Shown here piece by piece: positions 11,465-20,840 of a stretch of 33,511 nt of DNA. The stretch spans positions 1 to 33,511 of the forward strand of contig JAILIF010000103.1 in the NCBI GenBank assembly GCA_024695405.1, read 5' to 3'. Made by a program: the position numbers and the translations under genes. Position 1 is the stretch's first letter. Every line of letters begins with the position of its first letter. The DNA is from Bacilli bacterium (GTDB lineage Bacteria; Bacillota_I; Bacilli_A; RFN20; CAG-826). Under the pieces are notes generated by a model, which worked only from the letters and a program-made list of their open reading frames with translations, was not told where the DNA came from and did no database searches.

Positions 11465-12324
11465 GAGGTCAAATAATTTCATCAAGTTGTGGCGTCTTCA
11501 AAATTCTTACAGACAAAGGTGAATTTGAAGGAAAAGCTAGAGGTGCATTAAAAAATAAGTTTGGAAGACTTTTTGTTGGCGATTTTGTCGAATTTAATGA
11601 AATTGATAATGTGATAGAAAATGTTGAAGAAAGAAAATCATTATTAAAACGTCCTCCAATTTCTAATATCGATCAAATAGTTATTATTCTTTCGTATGTT
11701 AAGCCTGAATTTTCATATGAATTAGTGTTTAAATATTTAACCTATGCAAACATGAATAACGTAAGAACTTCTCTTGTTGTTACTAAGGTTGATTTATGTG
11801 AAAACAAAACTAATTTAGATGAAATAAAAGAAACCTTTGAAACATTAGGAATTAATACATATTTTGTTTGCAATAAAACAGGTGATGGCCTAAAAGAGGT
11901 TAAAGAAATATTTAAAGATAAAATCTCATGTTTAATGGGCCAATCGGGTGTAGGAAAGTCATCTCTATTAAACGCAATCAACGGAACTTATAAAAGAAAC
12001 GTTGGGGAATATTCCAAAGCTTTAGGAAGAGGAAAACACGAAACTAAAGAAGTGGTTTTGCTACCTTTTGAAGGTGGATATATTGCAGATACTCCTGGGT
12101 TCTCTTCTCTTGAACTCGATCTATATAAAGAAGACCTAGCGCATTATTTCCCGGGATTTGAAGACTACAATAAATGCTTTTTTTCAAATTGTTTACACGT
12201 TTCAGAGAAAAAATGTGCTATAAAAGATAAGGTTGATTTAGGATTAATTCCTAAAAAGGCTTACGAAACATACTTATCTTTATCTAATAATTTATTACCT
12301 AGAAATCAGAGGTTCTCAAAATGA
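11461..12324 (+). CDS. rsgA: Ribosome small subunit-dependent GTPase A
   Basis: 'GQSGVGKSSLLNAING', circularly permuted GTPase, C-terminal Cys/His zinc motif 'CFFSNCLHVSEKKCAI'. Confidence 0.96.
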   Translation: MRGQIISSSCGVFKILTDKGEFEGKARGALKNKFGRLFVGDFVEFNEIDNVIENVEERKSLLKRPPISNIDQIVIILSYVKPEFSYELVFKYLTYANMNNVRTSLVVTKVDLCENKTNLDEIKETFETLGINTYFVCNKTGDGLKEVKEIFKDKISCLMGQSGVGKSSLLNAINGTYKRNVGEYSKALGRGKHETKEVVLLPFEGGYIADTPGFSSLELDLYKEDLAHYFPGFEDYNKCFFSNCLHVSEKKCAIKDKVDLGLIPKKAYETYLSLSNNLLPRNQRFSK

Positions 12325-12980
12325 AATACATTATTGCTCCTAGCATATTAACAGTACAAAAGAGTGACATCGTTGCTAGCATCAAGGAAATTGAAAATTG
12401 CGGTGCTAGATGGATTCATTTTGATGTTATGGATGGAAAATTTGTTCCAGCTACAACTTTTGATATCGATGAAATTAGAAGTCTTTTATCTCAAACTAAA
12501 GTTTTTAAAGATGTTCATTTGATGATTAATAACCCTAGATCAATGGTTAAAGCATATATTGATGCAGGCGCTAATAATGTTACTTTCCATTTTGAAGCAT
12601 GCAAAGATTACATCGAAGTTTCAGCAATAATAGATATGATTCACCAATATGGTGCTAAGGCAGGTTTATCTATAAAGCCTGGATCTGATATTAATGCAAT
12701 TTTGCCTTTCTTAAGCAAATTAGATTTAGTTTTAGTTATGTCTGTCGAACCTGGAAAAGGTGGACAAAAATTTATTGATAAATCATTGAAGAAAATTAAC
12801 CTACTCTATAAATATAAGACAAAGAATAAATTAAATAATCTTTTAATTGAGGTTGATGGTGGTATTAACGATAAAACATTACAAAGCTGTGTTAAAAAAG
12901 GTGCTAATGTTTTAGTTGTTGGTTCATACTTATTCAACCATCCAGACTTTGCTGATAGGTTTAAGAAAATCAATGATTAA
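12321..12980 (+). CDS. rpe: Ribulose-phosphate 3-epimerase
   Basis: 'APSILTVQKSDI', 'HFDVMDGKFVPATTF', 'DVHLMINNP', 'VMSVEPGKGGQKF', 'VDGGINDKT'. Confidence 0.97.
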   Translation: MKYIIAPSILTVQKSDIVASIKEIENCGARWIHFDVMDGKFVPATTFDIDEIRSLLSQTKVFKDVHLMINNPRSMVKAYIDAGANNVTFHFEACKDYIEVSAIIDMIHQYGAKAGLSIKPGSDINAILPFLSKLDLVLVMSVEPGKGGQKFIDKSLKKINLLYKYKTKNKLNNLLIEVDGGINDKTLQSCVKKGANVLVVGSYLFNHPDFADRFKKIND

Positions 12981-13608
12981 ATTTCTTCCAACTTTGTTAT
13001 TTTTCTTATCTTTAGGGTTTGTGATTTTATATGTTGCTCTAAAGTTTAAAGCTAATAAAGAATTTAGTTTTGCTAATTCTTTTCCTTTTGAATCTAATAA
13101 GACATCATTAGCAATTAGAACATCATTTATTTTAATTTTTGCTTTTTCGCTTTGTAGTATATTTTTCTATCTAAATATTTACTTCAATATTTTCAAAAAT
13201 AACTACATTTTAATTGCAACAATAGCAACTTTTGCAATATGTATCTTGTTTTTATTTCTTAACATTGTTAATTTGGTTAATTTAAAAGTACACTTTTTAT
13301 TGTTCTCTGCCTTTGCGGCAATTGTAACTACATCATCCGTAGTATTAGGCTTTCATGCAATAAATGCATATAAGATTGATAGCACTATTTGGATGTATAT
13401 AGTGGTAGCAGTCATACATTTTATCAAAGCTCTTTTTGAATTAATTCTTGTTAGTCCATTATTTAAATTTTCATTTTTAATGGATGTTAATGTTGATGAT
13501 GGGACATTAAAAAGGCCTAAGTTCATTAGGCTCGCATTCTATGAATGGTTATATCTATTCTTTTTTATAATAAATAATTTTTTATTATTAATAGTTCAAA
13601 TGGTATAA
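12973..13608 (+). CDS. Hypothetical multi-pass membrane protein
   Basis: The ORF track starts at 12916 inside rpe. The in-frame ATG at 12973 (ATGATTAA overlap with the rpe stop) is a more likely start. Several hydrophobic helices. Confidence 0.7.
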   Translation: MIKFLPTLLFFLSLGFVILYVALKFKANKEFSFANSFPFESNKTSLAIRTSFILIFAFSLCSIFFYLNIYFNIFKNNYILIATIATFAICILFLFLNIVNLVNLKVHFLLFSAFAAIVTTSSVVLGFHAINAYKIDSTIWMYIVVAVIHFIKALFELILVSPLFKFSFLMDVNVDDGTLKRPKFIRLAFYEWLYLFFFIINNFLLLIVQMV

Positions 13609-13640
13609 AAAAACAGCCATCAATTTGGCTGAATTTTTTA
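13606..13640. terminator. Bidirectional intrinsic terminator (membrane protein gene / rpmB)
   Basis: ATAAAAAAA-CAGCCA-tcaatt-TGGCTG-AATTTTTTAT: inverted repeat flanked by A-run and T-run between convergent genes. Confidence 0.85.
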
Positions 13641-13832
13641 TCTTTCTTTATATTGCTTGTTTAAGCTTCTATAAGCACGTGTTGACATCTTAACGCGCAT
13701 TGGCTTGCCGTCTACGACGATTGTGCGAACTTGGAGGTTGCAATTCCATCTACGACGAGTAGCTCTTAACGAGTGTGATCTATTATTACCTGTTAATGGG
13801 CCTTTTCCTGATACTGGACATACTCTTGCCAT
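13638..13832 (-). CDS. rpmB: 50S ribosomal protein L28
   Basis: 'MARVCPVSGKGPLTGNNRSHSLRATRRRWNCNLQ', 'RVKMSTRAYRSL'. Confidence 0.96.
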   Translation of the reverse strand: MARVCPVSGKGPLTGNNRSHSLRATRRRWNCNLQVRTIVVDGKPMRVKMSTRAYRSLNKQYKER

Positions 13833-14007
13833 TTCACTCTTCCTCCTTATTTAGCGTTGTATATACTACCACACGAAAAAGTTTATTTCAATAAATAATC
13901 GTGATATTTTTTCACTTTTTTCAAATTGAATATAAAAAGATAAGTAATAAATTACTTTTTCTTTTTTTCTCGGGTTCACGCGTGTAATATTAAATACGAG
14001 GTGTTTT

Positions 14008-15135
14008 ATGAGTAAGAATGTAGTCGCGATGATTCTAGCAGGGGGCAAAGGCACCCGACTCGAATCTTTAACAAAGAAAACTGCGAAACCTGCAGTTAGT
14101 TTTGCTGCAAAATATCGTATTATTGATTTTCCTCTTAGCAACTGCGCTAATACTGGAATCAATAAAGTAGGTGTTTTGACACAATATGAATCTATTGATT
14201 TAGATAGATATATTGGCAATGGTGAAAAATGGGGATTGAATGGTGCAAGAAGTTATACAACTTCATTAGCTCCAAGACAAACAGAAAAAGGTGCTCAGTG
14301 GTATAAAGGTACTGCTGATGCTATTACACAAAATATTGATTTCTTAGATAATCTTCATCCAGATTATGTCTTAATTCTTTCTGGCGATCATATCTATAAA
14401 ACAACATTTAATGATATGATTGAACTCCATATTTCTAGTGGAGCAGACGCAACAATTTCAGTAATTGAAGTTGATTGGAAAGAAGCTTCAAGATTTGGAA
14501 TTATGGCGGTCAATAATGATGACGTTATTACTGAATTTGCTGAGAAACCAAAAGAACCAAAGAGCAATCTTGCTTCTATGGGCATTTATATTTTCACTTG
14601 GAAAACATTACGTGAATATTTAATTGCTGATGCAAAAGATCCTGACTCAGAACATGACTTTGGTAAAAACATTATTCCTAATTATTTAAATACAGGCAAG
14701 AAACTCCAAGCATTTAGATTTAAAGGCTATTGGAGAGATGTCGGTACTTTAGCAAGTTTACATGAAGCAAATATGGATGTTGCTTTAAATAGAAGTACTT
14801 TAAATATTTTTGAACGTGGTGAATCAAGAATTTATACAGAAGATACATTTAGCGTTCCTCAATATATTGGACCTAATGGTAGTGTTACAAGATCAATCAC
14901 TAACCAAGGTGCAATTATCTTAGGTAAAGTTGATAGCTGTGTTATTTCTAATGAAGTTCTAATTGACGAAGGCGCTATTTGTAATAAATGCGTAATTATG
15001 CAAGGTGCTAGAGTTGGTAAAAATGTTAGAGTTGATAACGCTATTGTTGGACCTAATACAGTAATTGCTGAAGGTGCAAAAATTAATGTCAACGGAAAAG
15101 AAGTTGTTTTATTAACTGGAAAGGTAGGTAAGTAA
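14008..15135 (+). CDS. glgC: Glucose-1-phosphate adenylyltransferase
   Basis: 'AMILAGGKGTRLESLTKKTAKPAVSFAAKYRIIDFPLSNCANTGI', 'YWRDVGTLASLHEANMDV'. Confidence 0.97.
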   Translation: MSKNVVAMILAGGKGTRLESLTKKTAKPAVSFAAKYRIIDFPLSNCANTGINKVGVLTQYESIDLDRYIGNGEKWGLNGARSYTTSLAPRQTEKGAQWYKGTADAITQNIDFLDNLHPDYVLILSGDHIYKTTFNDMIELHISSGADATISVIEVDWKEASRFGIMAVNNDDVITEFAEKPKEPKSNLASMGIYIFTWKTLREYLIADAKDPDSEHDFGKNIIPNYLNTGKKLQAFRFKGYWRDVGTLASLHEANMDVALNRSTLNIFERGESRIYTEDTFSVPQYIGPNGSVTRSITNQGAIILGKVDSCVISNEVLIDEGAICNKCVIMQGARVGKNVRVDNAIVGPNTVIAEGAKINVNGKEVVLLTGKVGK

Positions 15136-15137
15136 TT

Positions 15138-16253
15138 ATGAGTAAAGTTTTAGGTATTTGTAATTTACATGACTGCCCTAGATTAGGAAGATTAACTTCT
15201 AAACGTTCTATTGGTTCAGTTACTTTTTTAGGTAGATATGGACTTATCGACTTCATATTATCAAACTTCTCTAATTCCGATATTGATCAAGTAACTATCT
15301 TAGTCGATAAATATTCTCATTCTATTAGAAACCATGTCGCTAATGGTAATGCTTGGATTAATAATACTAAGACTGGATTCCAAAAGATTCTTTATAACGA
15401 GAAACAATTCTCCAGTCCTAAGTTTAATACTGATATTAATAACATTTTGTATAACAAATTAATTGTTGATGATATTGATGCTGACTATGTAATTATCGCT
15501 GCTCCATTTTTCTTATCAGCAATGGATTTCCGCCCTATGTTAGCGGAACATAAAAAGTCTGGTAGTGAAGTTAGTGTTGTTTACACTCATGCTAAAAACG
15601 CTAACGAAGAATACATTAACTGCGACACATTGAAGATTGAAGACAGTAGAGTAGTTGATATGGGAATTAACGCTGGCAAAAAGAAAACAGCGGACGTTTC
15701 TTTAGAAACATTCATTCTCAATAGAAAAACATTTGATGACATCATTGCTTTATCTAGAAGCATTTCTTCCATCTATAGCTTTAGACAAATGGTTGAATAT
15801 GTCTGCAGAGAAGGAATTTATAAATTAAACGCAATTGAATTTGATGGATTTATTGCGCCAATCTTAACATTCGAAAACTATGTTAAGTACTCATTTGAAT
15901 TATTAGATTATTCCAAACGTAGTAAACTATTTAATCCAAATTGGCCAATTTATACAACTTCACACAATACCCCTCCAGCACTTTATGGGGCAGATGCAAT
16001 TGTATCTAATTCATTCATTGCTAATGGTTCTAGAATTCATGGAACTGTAAAAGATTCCGTTATTTCTCGTGATGTAATCATTGAAGAAGGAGCGGTAGTT
16101 GAAAACTGCATTCTTTTCACAAGAACTACAATTGGAAAAGGTGCAAAAGTTAAAAATGTAGTTACTGACAAACACGCTAAGATTATTCACTCTAAACATG
16201 TTGAAGGTGAAAAAGACGCTTTGATGTTTGTTGATTTTGGAGAAATTATTTAA
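15138..16253 (+). CDS. glgD: Glucose-1-phosphate adenylyltransferase, GlgD subunit
   Basis: GlgC-like but with a degenerate N-terminal motif ('CPRLGRLTSKRSIGSVTFLGRYGLIDFILSNFSNSDI'); lies between glgC and glgA. Confidence 0.93.
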   Translation: MSKVLGICNLHDCPRLGRLTSKRSIGSVTFLGRYGLIDFILSNFSNSDIDQVTILVDKYSHSIRNHVANGNAWINNTKTGFQKILYNEKQFSSPKFNTDINNILYNKLIVDDIDADYVIIAAPFFLSAMDFRPMLAEHKKSGSEVSVVYTHAKNANEEYINCDTLKIEDSRVVDMGINAGKKKTADVSLETFILNRKTFDDIIALSRSISSIYSFRQMVEYVCREGIYKLNAIEFDGFIAPILTFENYVKYSFELLDYSKRSKLFNPNWPIYTTSHNTPPALYGADAIVSNSFIANGSRIHGTVKDSVISRDVIIEEGAVVENCILFTRTTIGKGAKVKNVVTDKHAKIIHSKHVEGEKDALMFVDFGEII

Positions 16254-17681
16254 ATGAATATTGTTATGGTTGCTAGTGAGGCACGTCCTTTCTGTAAAAC
16301 AGGTGGCCTCGCTGATGTTTCCTACTCTTTATCTAAAGAGCTTGCTTCTATGGGAGAAAAAGTCACAATTATTCTTCCGTTCTATGATGTTTGTAAAAAC
16401 AATCCTAAATTTAATTATACTTTTGTGACAGATGTCGATATTCGTATGTCATGGAGACACCAAAAGTTAGGAGTATTCGCTTCTAGTAGTGATGGCGTTC
16501 AATACTATTTTATTGATGCTCCACATTATTTCAATCGTGGACATTTATATGGTGACTTCGATGATGGAGAAAGATTCGCTGCTTTTTGTCATGCTGCAAA
16601 AGCTCTTATGATTAAGCTAGAACTTAAACCTGATATTGTTCACTGCCATGATTGGCAAACAGGTATGATTCCTTTCATAATTAAGAAAGGTGAATATAAT
16701 TCTGCATTTAAAAATACTAAAACAGTCTTAACTATTCATAACCCAGCATTCCAAGGAATCCTTCCTCAATTCTGTTTAGGTGATTTGTATAACATGTCTG
16801 ATGACTATTTCTATAATGGTTCAGTTAGACTTAGAGATCAAATTTCCACACTTAAAGCAGGCATTGTTTACGCTGATAAAATCACAACAGTATCTCCGAC
16901 ACATAGAGAAGAATTATTAACTCCTCAAGGTAGTATGGGTTTGTATGGTGATTTACACCTTAGAGAAGGAGATTTCTGCGGATTCCTAAATGGAATTGAC
17001 TATAACGAATTTAATCCAGGAAATGATAAAAATTTAGCAGAAGAATATACAGTAGAAAATATGCTTACTGCTAAAGCCAAAAACAAAAAGAAATTATTTA
17101 AGCAAATGAATCTTAAGGATTATAAACGTCCTTTATATTCAATTGTTTCTAGAATGACTTGGCAAAAAGGTTTCGATATTATGGAACCTACCATTCATGA
17201 GTTAGCCGCTAGAGGATGCAACATTGTTCTTGTTGGAAGTGGTGAATATGCTCAAGAACAAAAATGGGAATCATTGCGTGCTCAATATCCAGATAAGATT
17301 GGTATTTATATCGGCTATAACGATGCACTTGCTCATTTAGTATATGGATCTAGTGATTTCTTCTTGATGCCTAGTTTATTTGAACCTTGCGGTTTAGGAC
17401 AAATGATTGCTCAAAGATATGGTACTCTTCCAATAGTTCGCAGAACTGGTGGTCTTAGAGATTCTGTAATTAATTTCGATAGTTCTAACGAAAAAACTAG
17501 CAATGGCTTTGGATTTGATAATTACAACGCTGATGATCTTAAATATACAAGTGTTTATGCATATGACACATGGTTTAACAAAAAACTTTTCGAACGATTA
17601 TGTAAGAATGCTATGAATACTGACAATACATGGAAAAAGTCAGCAACATTATATTTAGGTTTATACAAAGGAATGAGATAA
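16254..17681 (+). CDS. glgA: Glycogen synthase (ADP-glucose)
   Basis: 'MVASEARPFCKTGGLADVSYSL', 'HCHDWQTGMIPF', 'PSLFEPCGLGQMIAQRYGTLPIVRRTGGL'. Confidence 0.97.
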   Translation: MNIVMVASEARPFCKTGGLADVSYSLSKELASMGEKVTIILPFYDVCKNNPKFNYTFVTDVDIRMSWRHQKLGVFASSSDGVQYYFIDAPHYFNRGHLYGDFDDGERFAAFCHAAKALMIKLELKPDIVHCHDWQTGMIPFIIKKGEYNSAFKNTKTVLTIHNPAFQGILPQFCLGDLYNMSDDYFYNGSVRLRDQISTLKAGIVYADKITTVSPTHREELLTPQGSMGLYGDLHLREGDFCGFLNGIDYNEFNPGNDKNLAEEYTVENMLTAKAKNKKKLFKQMNLKDYKRPLYSIVSRMTWQKGFDIMEPTIHELAARGCNIVLVGSGEYAQEQKWESLRAQYPDKIGIYIGYNDALAHLVYGSSDFFLMPSLFEPCGLGQMIAQRYGTLPIVRRTGGLRDSVINFDSSNEKTSNGFGFDNYNADDLKYTSVYAYDTWFNKKLFERLCKNAMNTDNTWKKSATLYLGLYKGMR

Positions 17682-17685
17682 AAAT

Positions 17686-20082
17686 ATGAGTTACGATTTT
17701 AAAATTATAGATAAAAAATGGCAAAAATATTGGAAAGAAAATCAAACATTCAAAACTGATGTTTGGGACTTTTCTAAACCAAAATTTTATGCCTTGGATA
17801 TGTTTCCATATCCTAGTGGAGTAGGTCTCCACGTTGGCCACCCAGAAGGTTATACCGCTAGTGACATTGTTTCAAGAATGAAAAGAATGCAAGGATATAA
17901 TGTCCTTCACCCAATGGGATATGATTCATTTGGCCTTCCAGCAGAACAATACGCAATTCAAACTGGCCATCACCCAAATGAATTTACAGTTAAAAATGTC
18001 GCGTTCTTCCAACATCAATTAGAAGAACTTGGTTTTGACTATGACTGGAGTAAAGTTTTATTAACTAGTGATCCAAAGTTCTATCATTGGACACAGTGGA
18101 TTTTTAAGCAACTTTATTTAGATGGATACGCAAAATATGTAGACATGCCAGTCAACTGGTGTGAAGAGCTCGGAACAGTTCTTTCTAATGATGAAATTAT
18201 TGATGGTAAATCTGAAAGAGGTGGATACCCAGTAGTTCGTAAGAATTTAAAGCAATGGGTTATTGATCAACCTAAGTTTGCAGAAGAACTTCTTGATGGT
18301 TTAAATAAAATTGATTGGCCAGAATCTACAAAAGAAATTCAAAGAAACTGGATTGGCAAATCTACTGGTGCTTTAGTTAACTTTAAAGTTGATGGCACTG
18401 ATAAAACTTTTACAGTATTCACAACTAGATGTGACACTCTTTTTGGTGCTACTTACTGTGTACTTTCTCCTGAACATGCAATTGTTAAAAGTATTGCAAG
18501 CAAAGAACAAATGGCAGCAGTAGAAGCATATATTAAAGAAGCAGCAAGAAAGAGTGAACTTGAAAGAACTTCTTTAAATAAAGAAAAAACAGGCGTATTC
18601 ATTGGTGCATACGCAATTAACCCTGTTAACGATAAAAAGATTCCAATTTTCATTTCTGATTATGTTTTAGCTAATTATGGTACGGGCGCTATTATGGCTG
18701 TTCCTGCTCACGATAGTAGAGACTACGCTTTTGCTAAAGCTTTTAACTGTGAAATTATTCAAGTCTTAGAAGGCGGCGATATTTCTAAAGAAGCTTATGA
18801 AGGAGATGGCACTCATATTAATAGTGGTTTCCTTAATGGCTTAAATAAAGAAGATGCTATTGCTAAGATGCTTGAATTCCTCAAAGAAAAAGGTATCGGA
18901 GAACAAAAAGTAAATTATAAATTTAGAGAATGGATTTTCGCCCGTCAAAGATATTGGGGCGAACCAGTTCCTATCGTCCATGGCGATGATGGAAAAGATT
19001 ATGCTCTTGATGATAGTGAACTTCCACTTATCTTGCCTGAAATGGACGATTATAAAGGAAGAAACGGCAAAGCTCCTTTGGAGAACGCTATCGAATGGAA
19101 GAAATATGATAAAAACGGTATCAAAGGTACTAGAGAAACTTCCACAATGCCAGGTAGTGCTGGTTCATCTTGGTATTTCTTAAGATATGTTGACCCTGAT
19201 AACGAAAAGACATTCTGTGATAAAAAACTTGCTGATCACTGGCTCCCAGTTGATTTATATATCGGTGGACCAGAACACGCAGTTGGTCACTTAATCTATT
19301 CAAGAATTTGGACTAAATATCTTTATCATAAAGGTCTCATCAATTTTGATGAACCATTCAAGAAACTTGTTCACCAAGGCATGATTCTTGGTGCTAACAA
19401 CATCAAGATGGGCAAAAGATATCCAGAATTCGTTGTTAATCCAAGCGATGTTGTAGAAGAACATGGCGCTGATACTCTTAGACTTTATGAAATGTTCATG
19501 GGTCCACTTGAAGCAGATAAGCCTTGGAGCAAACAAGGTGTTGAAGGTGCTCATAGATATCTAGATAGAGTCTATAGAATGATTGTTGAAATGGGTATCG
19601 TAGTGGACGAAGAAGTTCCTGAACTTGATATGTCATATAATGTTATGGTTAAGAAAGTTAGCGAAGACTTTGAATCCCTTGCATTTAATACTGCAATTAG
19701 TGCGATGATGATTTTCACTAATGACGTATATAAAGTTGGTAAACTCCCAAGAAAATATGCTGAAGGATTCGTAAAGATGATTTCATGTATCGCTCCTCAT
19801 GTTGGCGAAGAAATGTGGGAAAAACTTGGTCATGATAAGACTCTTGCATTTGAATCTTGGCCAACTTATGACCCAGCAAAGATTGTTTTAAACACAGTCA
19901 AGATGGGCGTTTCTGTTAATGGTAAAGTTAGAGGCACTTTAGAAATTGAAAAAGATGCCGATGATGAAATTGTTAAAGAAAAAGCACTTGCTCTTGAAGG
20001 TGTAGTTAGAAACATTGAAGGCAAAAAGATTATTAAAATAATCGTTGTTAAAAATAGAATTGTTAATATCGTGGTAGCTTAA
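17686..20082 (+). CDS. leuS: Leucine--tRNA ligase
   Basis: 'MFPYPSGVGLHVGHPEGYTASDI', 'REWIFARQRYWGEPVPI', 'YIGGPEHAVGHLIYSR', 'HGADTLRLYEMFMGPLE'; KMSKS-equivalent 'KMGKR'. Confidence 0.97.
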   Translation: MSYDFKIIDKKWQKYWKENQTFKTDVWDFSKPKFYALDMFPYPSGVGLHVGHPEGYTASDIVSRMKRMQGYNVLHPMGYDSFGLPAEQYAIQTGHHPNEFTVKNVAFFQHQLEELGFDYDWSKVLLTSDPKFYHWTQWIFKQLYLDGYAKYVDMPVNWCEELGTVLSNDEIIDGKSERGGYPVVRKNLKQWVIDQPKFAEELLDGLNKIDWPESTKEIQRNWIGKSTGALVNFKVDGTDKTFTVFTTRCDTLFGATYCVLSPEHAIVKSIASKEQMAAVEAYIKEAARKSELERTSLNKEKTGVFIGAYAINPVNDKKIPIFISDYVLANYGTGAIMAVPAHDSRDYAFAKAFNCEIIQVLEGGDISKEAYEGDGTHINSGFLNGLNKEDAIAKMLEFLKEKGIGEQKVNYKFREWIFARQRYWGEPVPIVHGDDGKDYALDDSELPLILPEMDDYKGRNGKAPLENAIEWKKYDKNGIKGTRETSTMPGSAGSSWYFLRYVDPDNEKTFCDKKLADHWLPVDLYIGGPEHAVGHLIYSRIWTKYLYHKGLINFDEPFKKLVHQGMILGANNIKMGKRYPEFVVNPSDVVEEHGADTLRLYEMFMGPLEADKPWSKQGVEGAHRYLDRVYRMIVEMGIVVDEEVPELDMSYNVMVKKVSEDFESLAFNTAISAMMIFTNDVYKVGKLPRKYAEGFVKMISCIAPHVGEEMWEKLGHDKTLAFESWPTYDPAKIVLNTVKMGVSVNGKVRGTLEIEKDADDEIVKEKALALEGVVRNIEGKKIIKIIVVKNRIVNIVVA

Positions 20083-20840
20083 TGAAATTAATTGTTGATG
20101 TTGGTAATACTAGAATTACATTTGCTTTATTTGATGAAGGCAAATTAATTAGACAAAATTCAGTAGAAGAGAAAGAAAAGTACTCTACTAGTTATTTCCA
20201 TAACTTTATTAAAGAGTTTGTAGCGAGTGATTCTTTTGATGCTCTCTATTTGTCTAGTGTTGTTCCTAACATTACTTATTTCTTAAATTACGTTTTAAAA
20301 ATTTATTATCCAAAAGTAAAGATAATAACAATTACTTCAGATTCAAAATCTAATATGGAATATCACACAGATAATCCTAGCGAAATTGGAGCAGATATTA
20401 TTGCAGACTTAGCTATTGGGAAAGAAAAATATGGATATCCTTTATTAGTGTGTGATTTAGGTACCGCTAGTAAAGTATTACTAATTGATAAAGAAGGCAA
20501 TTTTGATAGCTGCGTTATTATTCCTGGTATGACTCTTTCTATGAGAAGTTTAGTAGGAAATACAGCGTTATTACCAGATATTGATATTGATGAATGCAAA
20601 ACCATTTTAGCGAAGAATACGATTGATGCGATGAACGCAGGAATTGTTTATTCTCACCTTTATGGTATAGAAGGAATTTGCCAGCAATTTGAAAAAGAAG
20701 TTGGCTATAAATGCAAACGCATAATTACAGGAGGATGTGCATCAGCGGTGCATACTATGATTCCTGGACATTATATTTATGATGAAGATTTCATACTTTA
20801 TGGAATCGACTATTTAGGTAGAAAAAACGAGGTAGAATAA
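20082..20840 (+). CDS. coaX: Type III pantothenate kinase
   Basis: 'MKLIVDVGNTRITFALF', 'LLVCDLGTASKVLLID', 'IIPGMTLSMRSL', 'IITGGCASAV'. Confidence 0.93.
   Translation: MKLIVDVGNTRITFALFDEGKLIRQNSVEEKEKYSTSYFHNFIKEFVASDSFDALYLSSVVPNITYFLNYVLKIYYPKVKIITITSDSKSNMEYHTDNPSEIGADIIADLAIGKEKYGYPLLVCDLGTASKVLLIDKEGNFDSCVIIPGMTLSMRSLVGNTALLPDIDIDECKTILAKNTIDAMNAGIVYSHLYGIEGICQQFEKEVGYKCKRIITGGCASAVHTMIPGHYIYDEDFILYGIDYLGRKNEVE

Noticed and set aside
13866-14219. 117-aa minus-strand ORF upstream of rpmB
   Set aside because: Overlaps the start of glgC on the opposite strand and the rpmB/glgC regulatory region; composition not protein-like.
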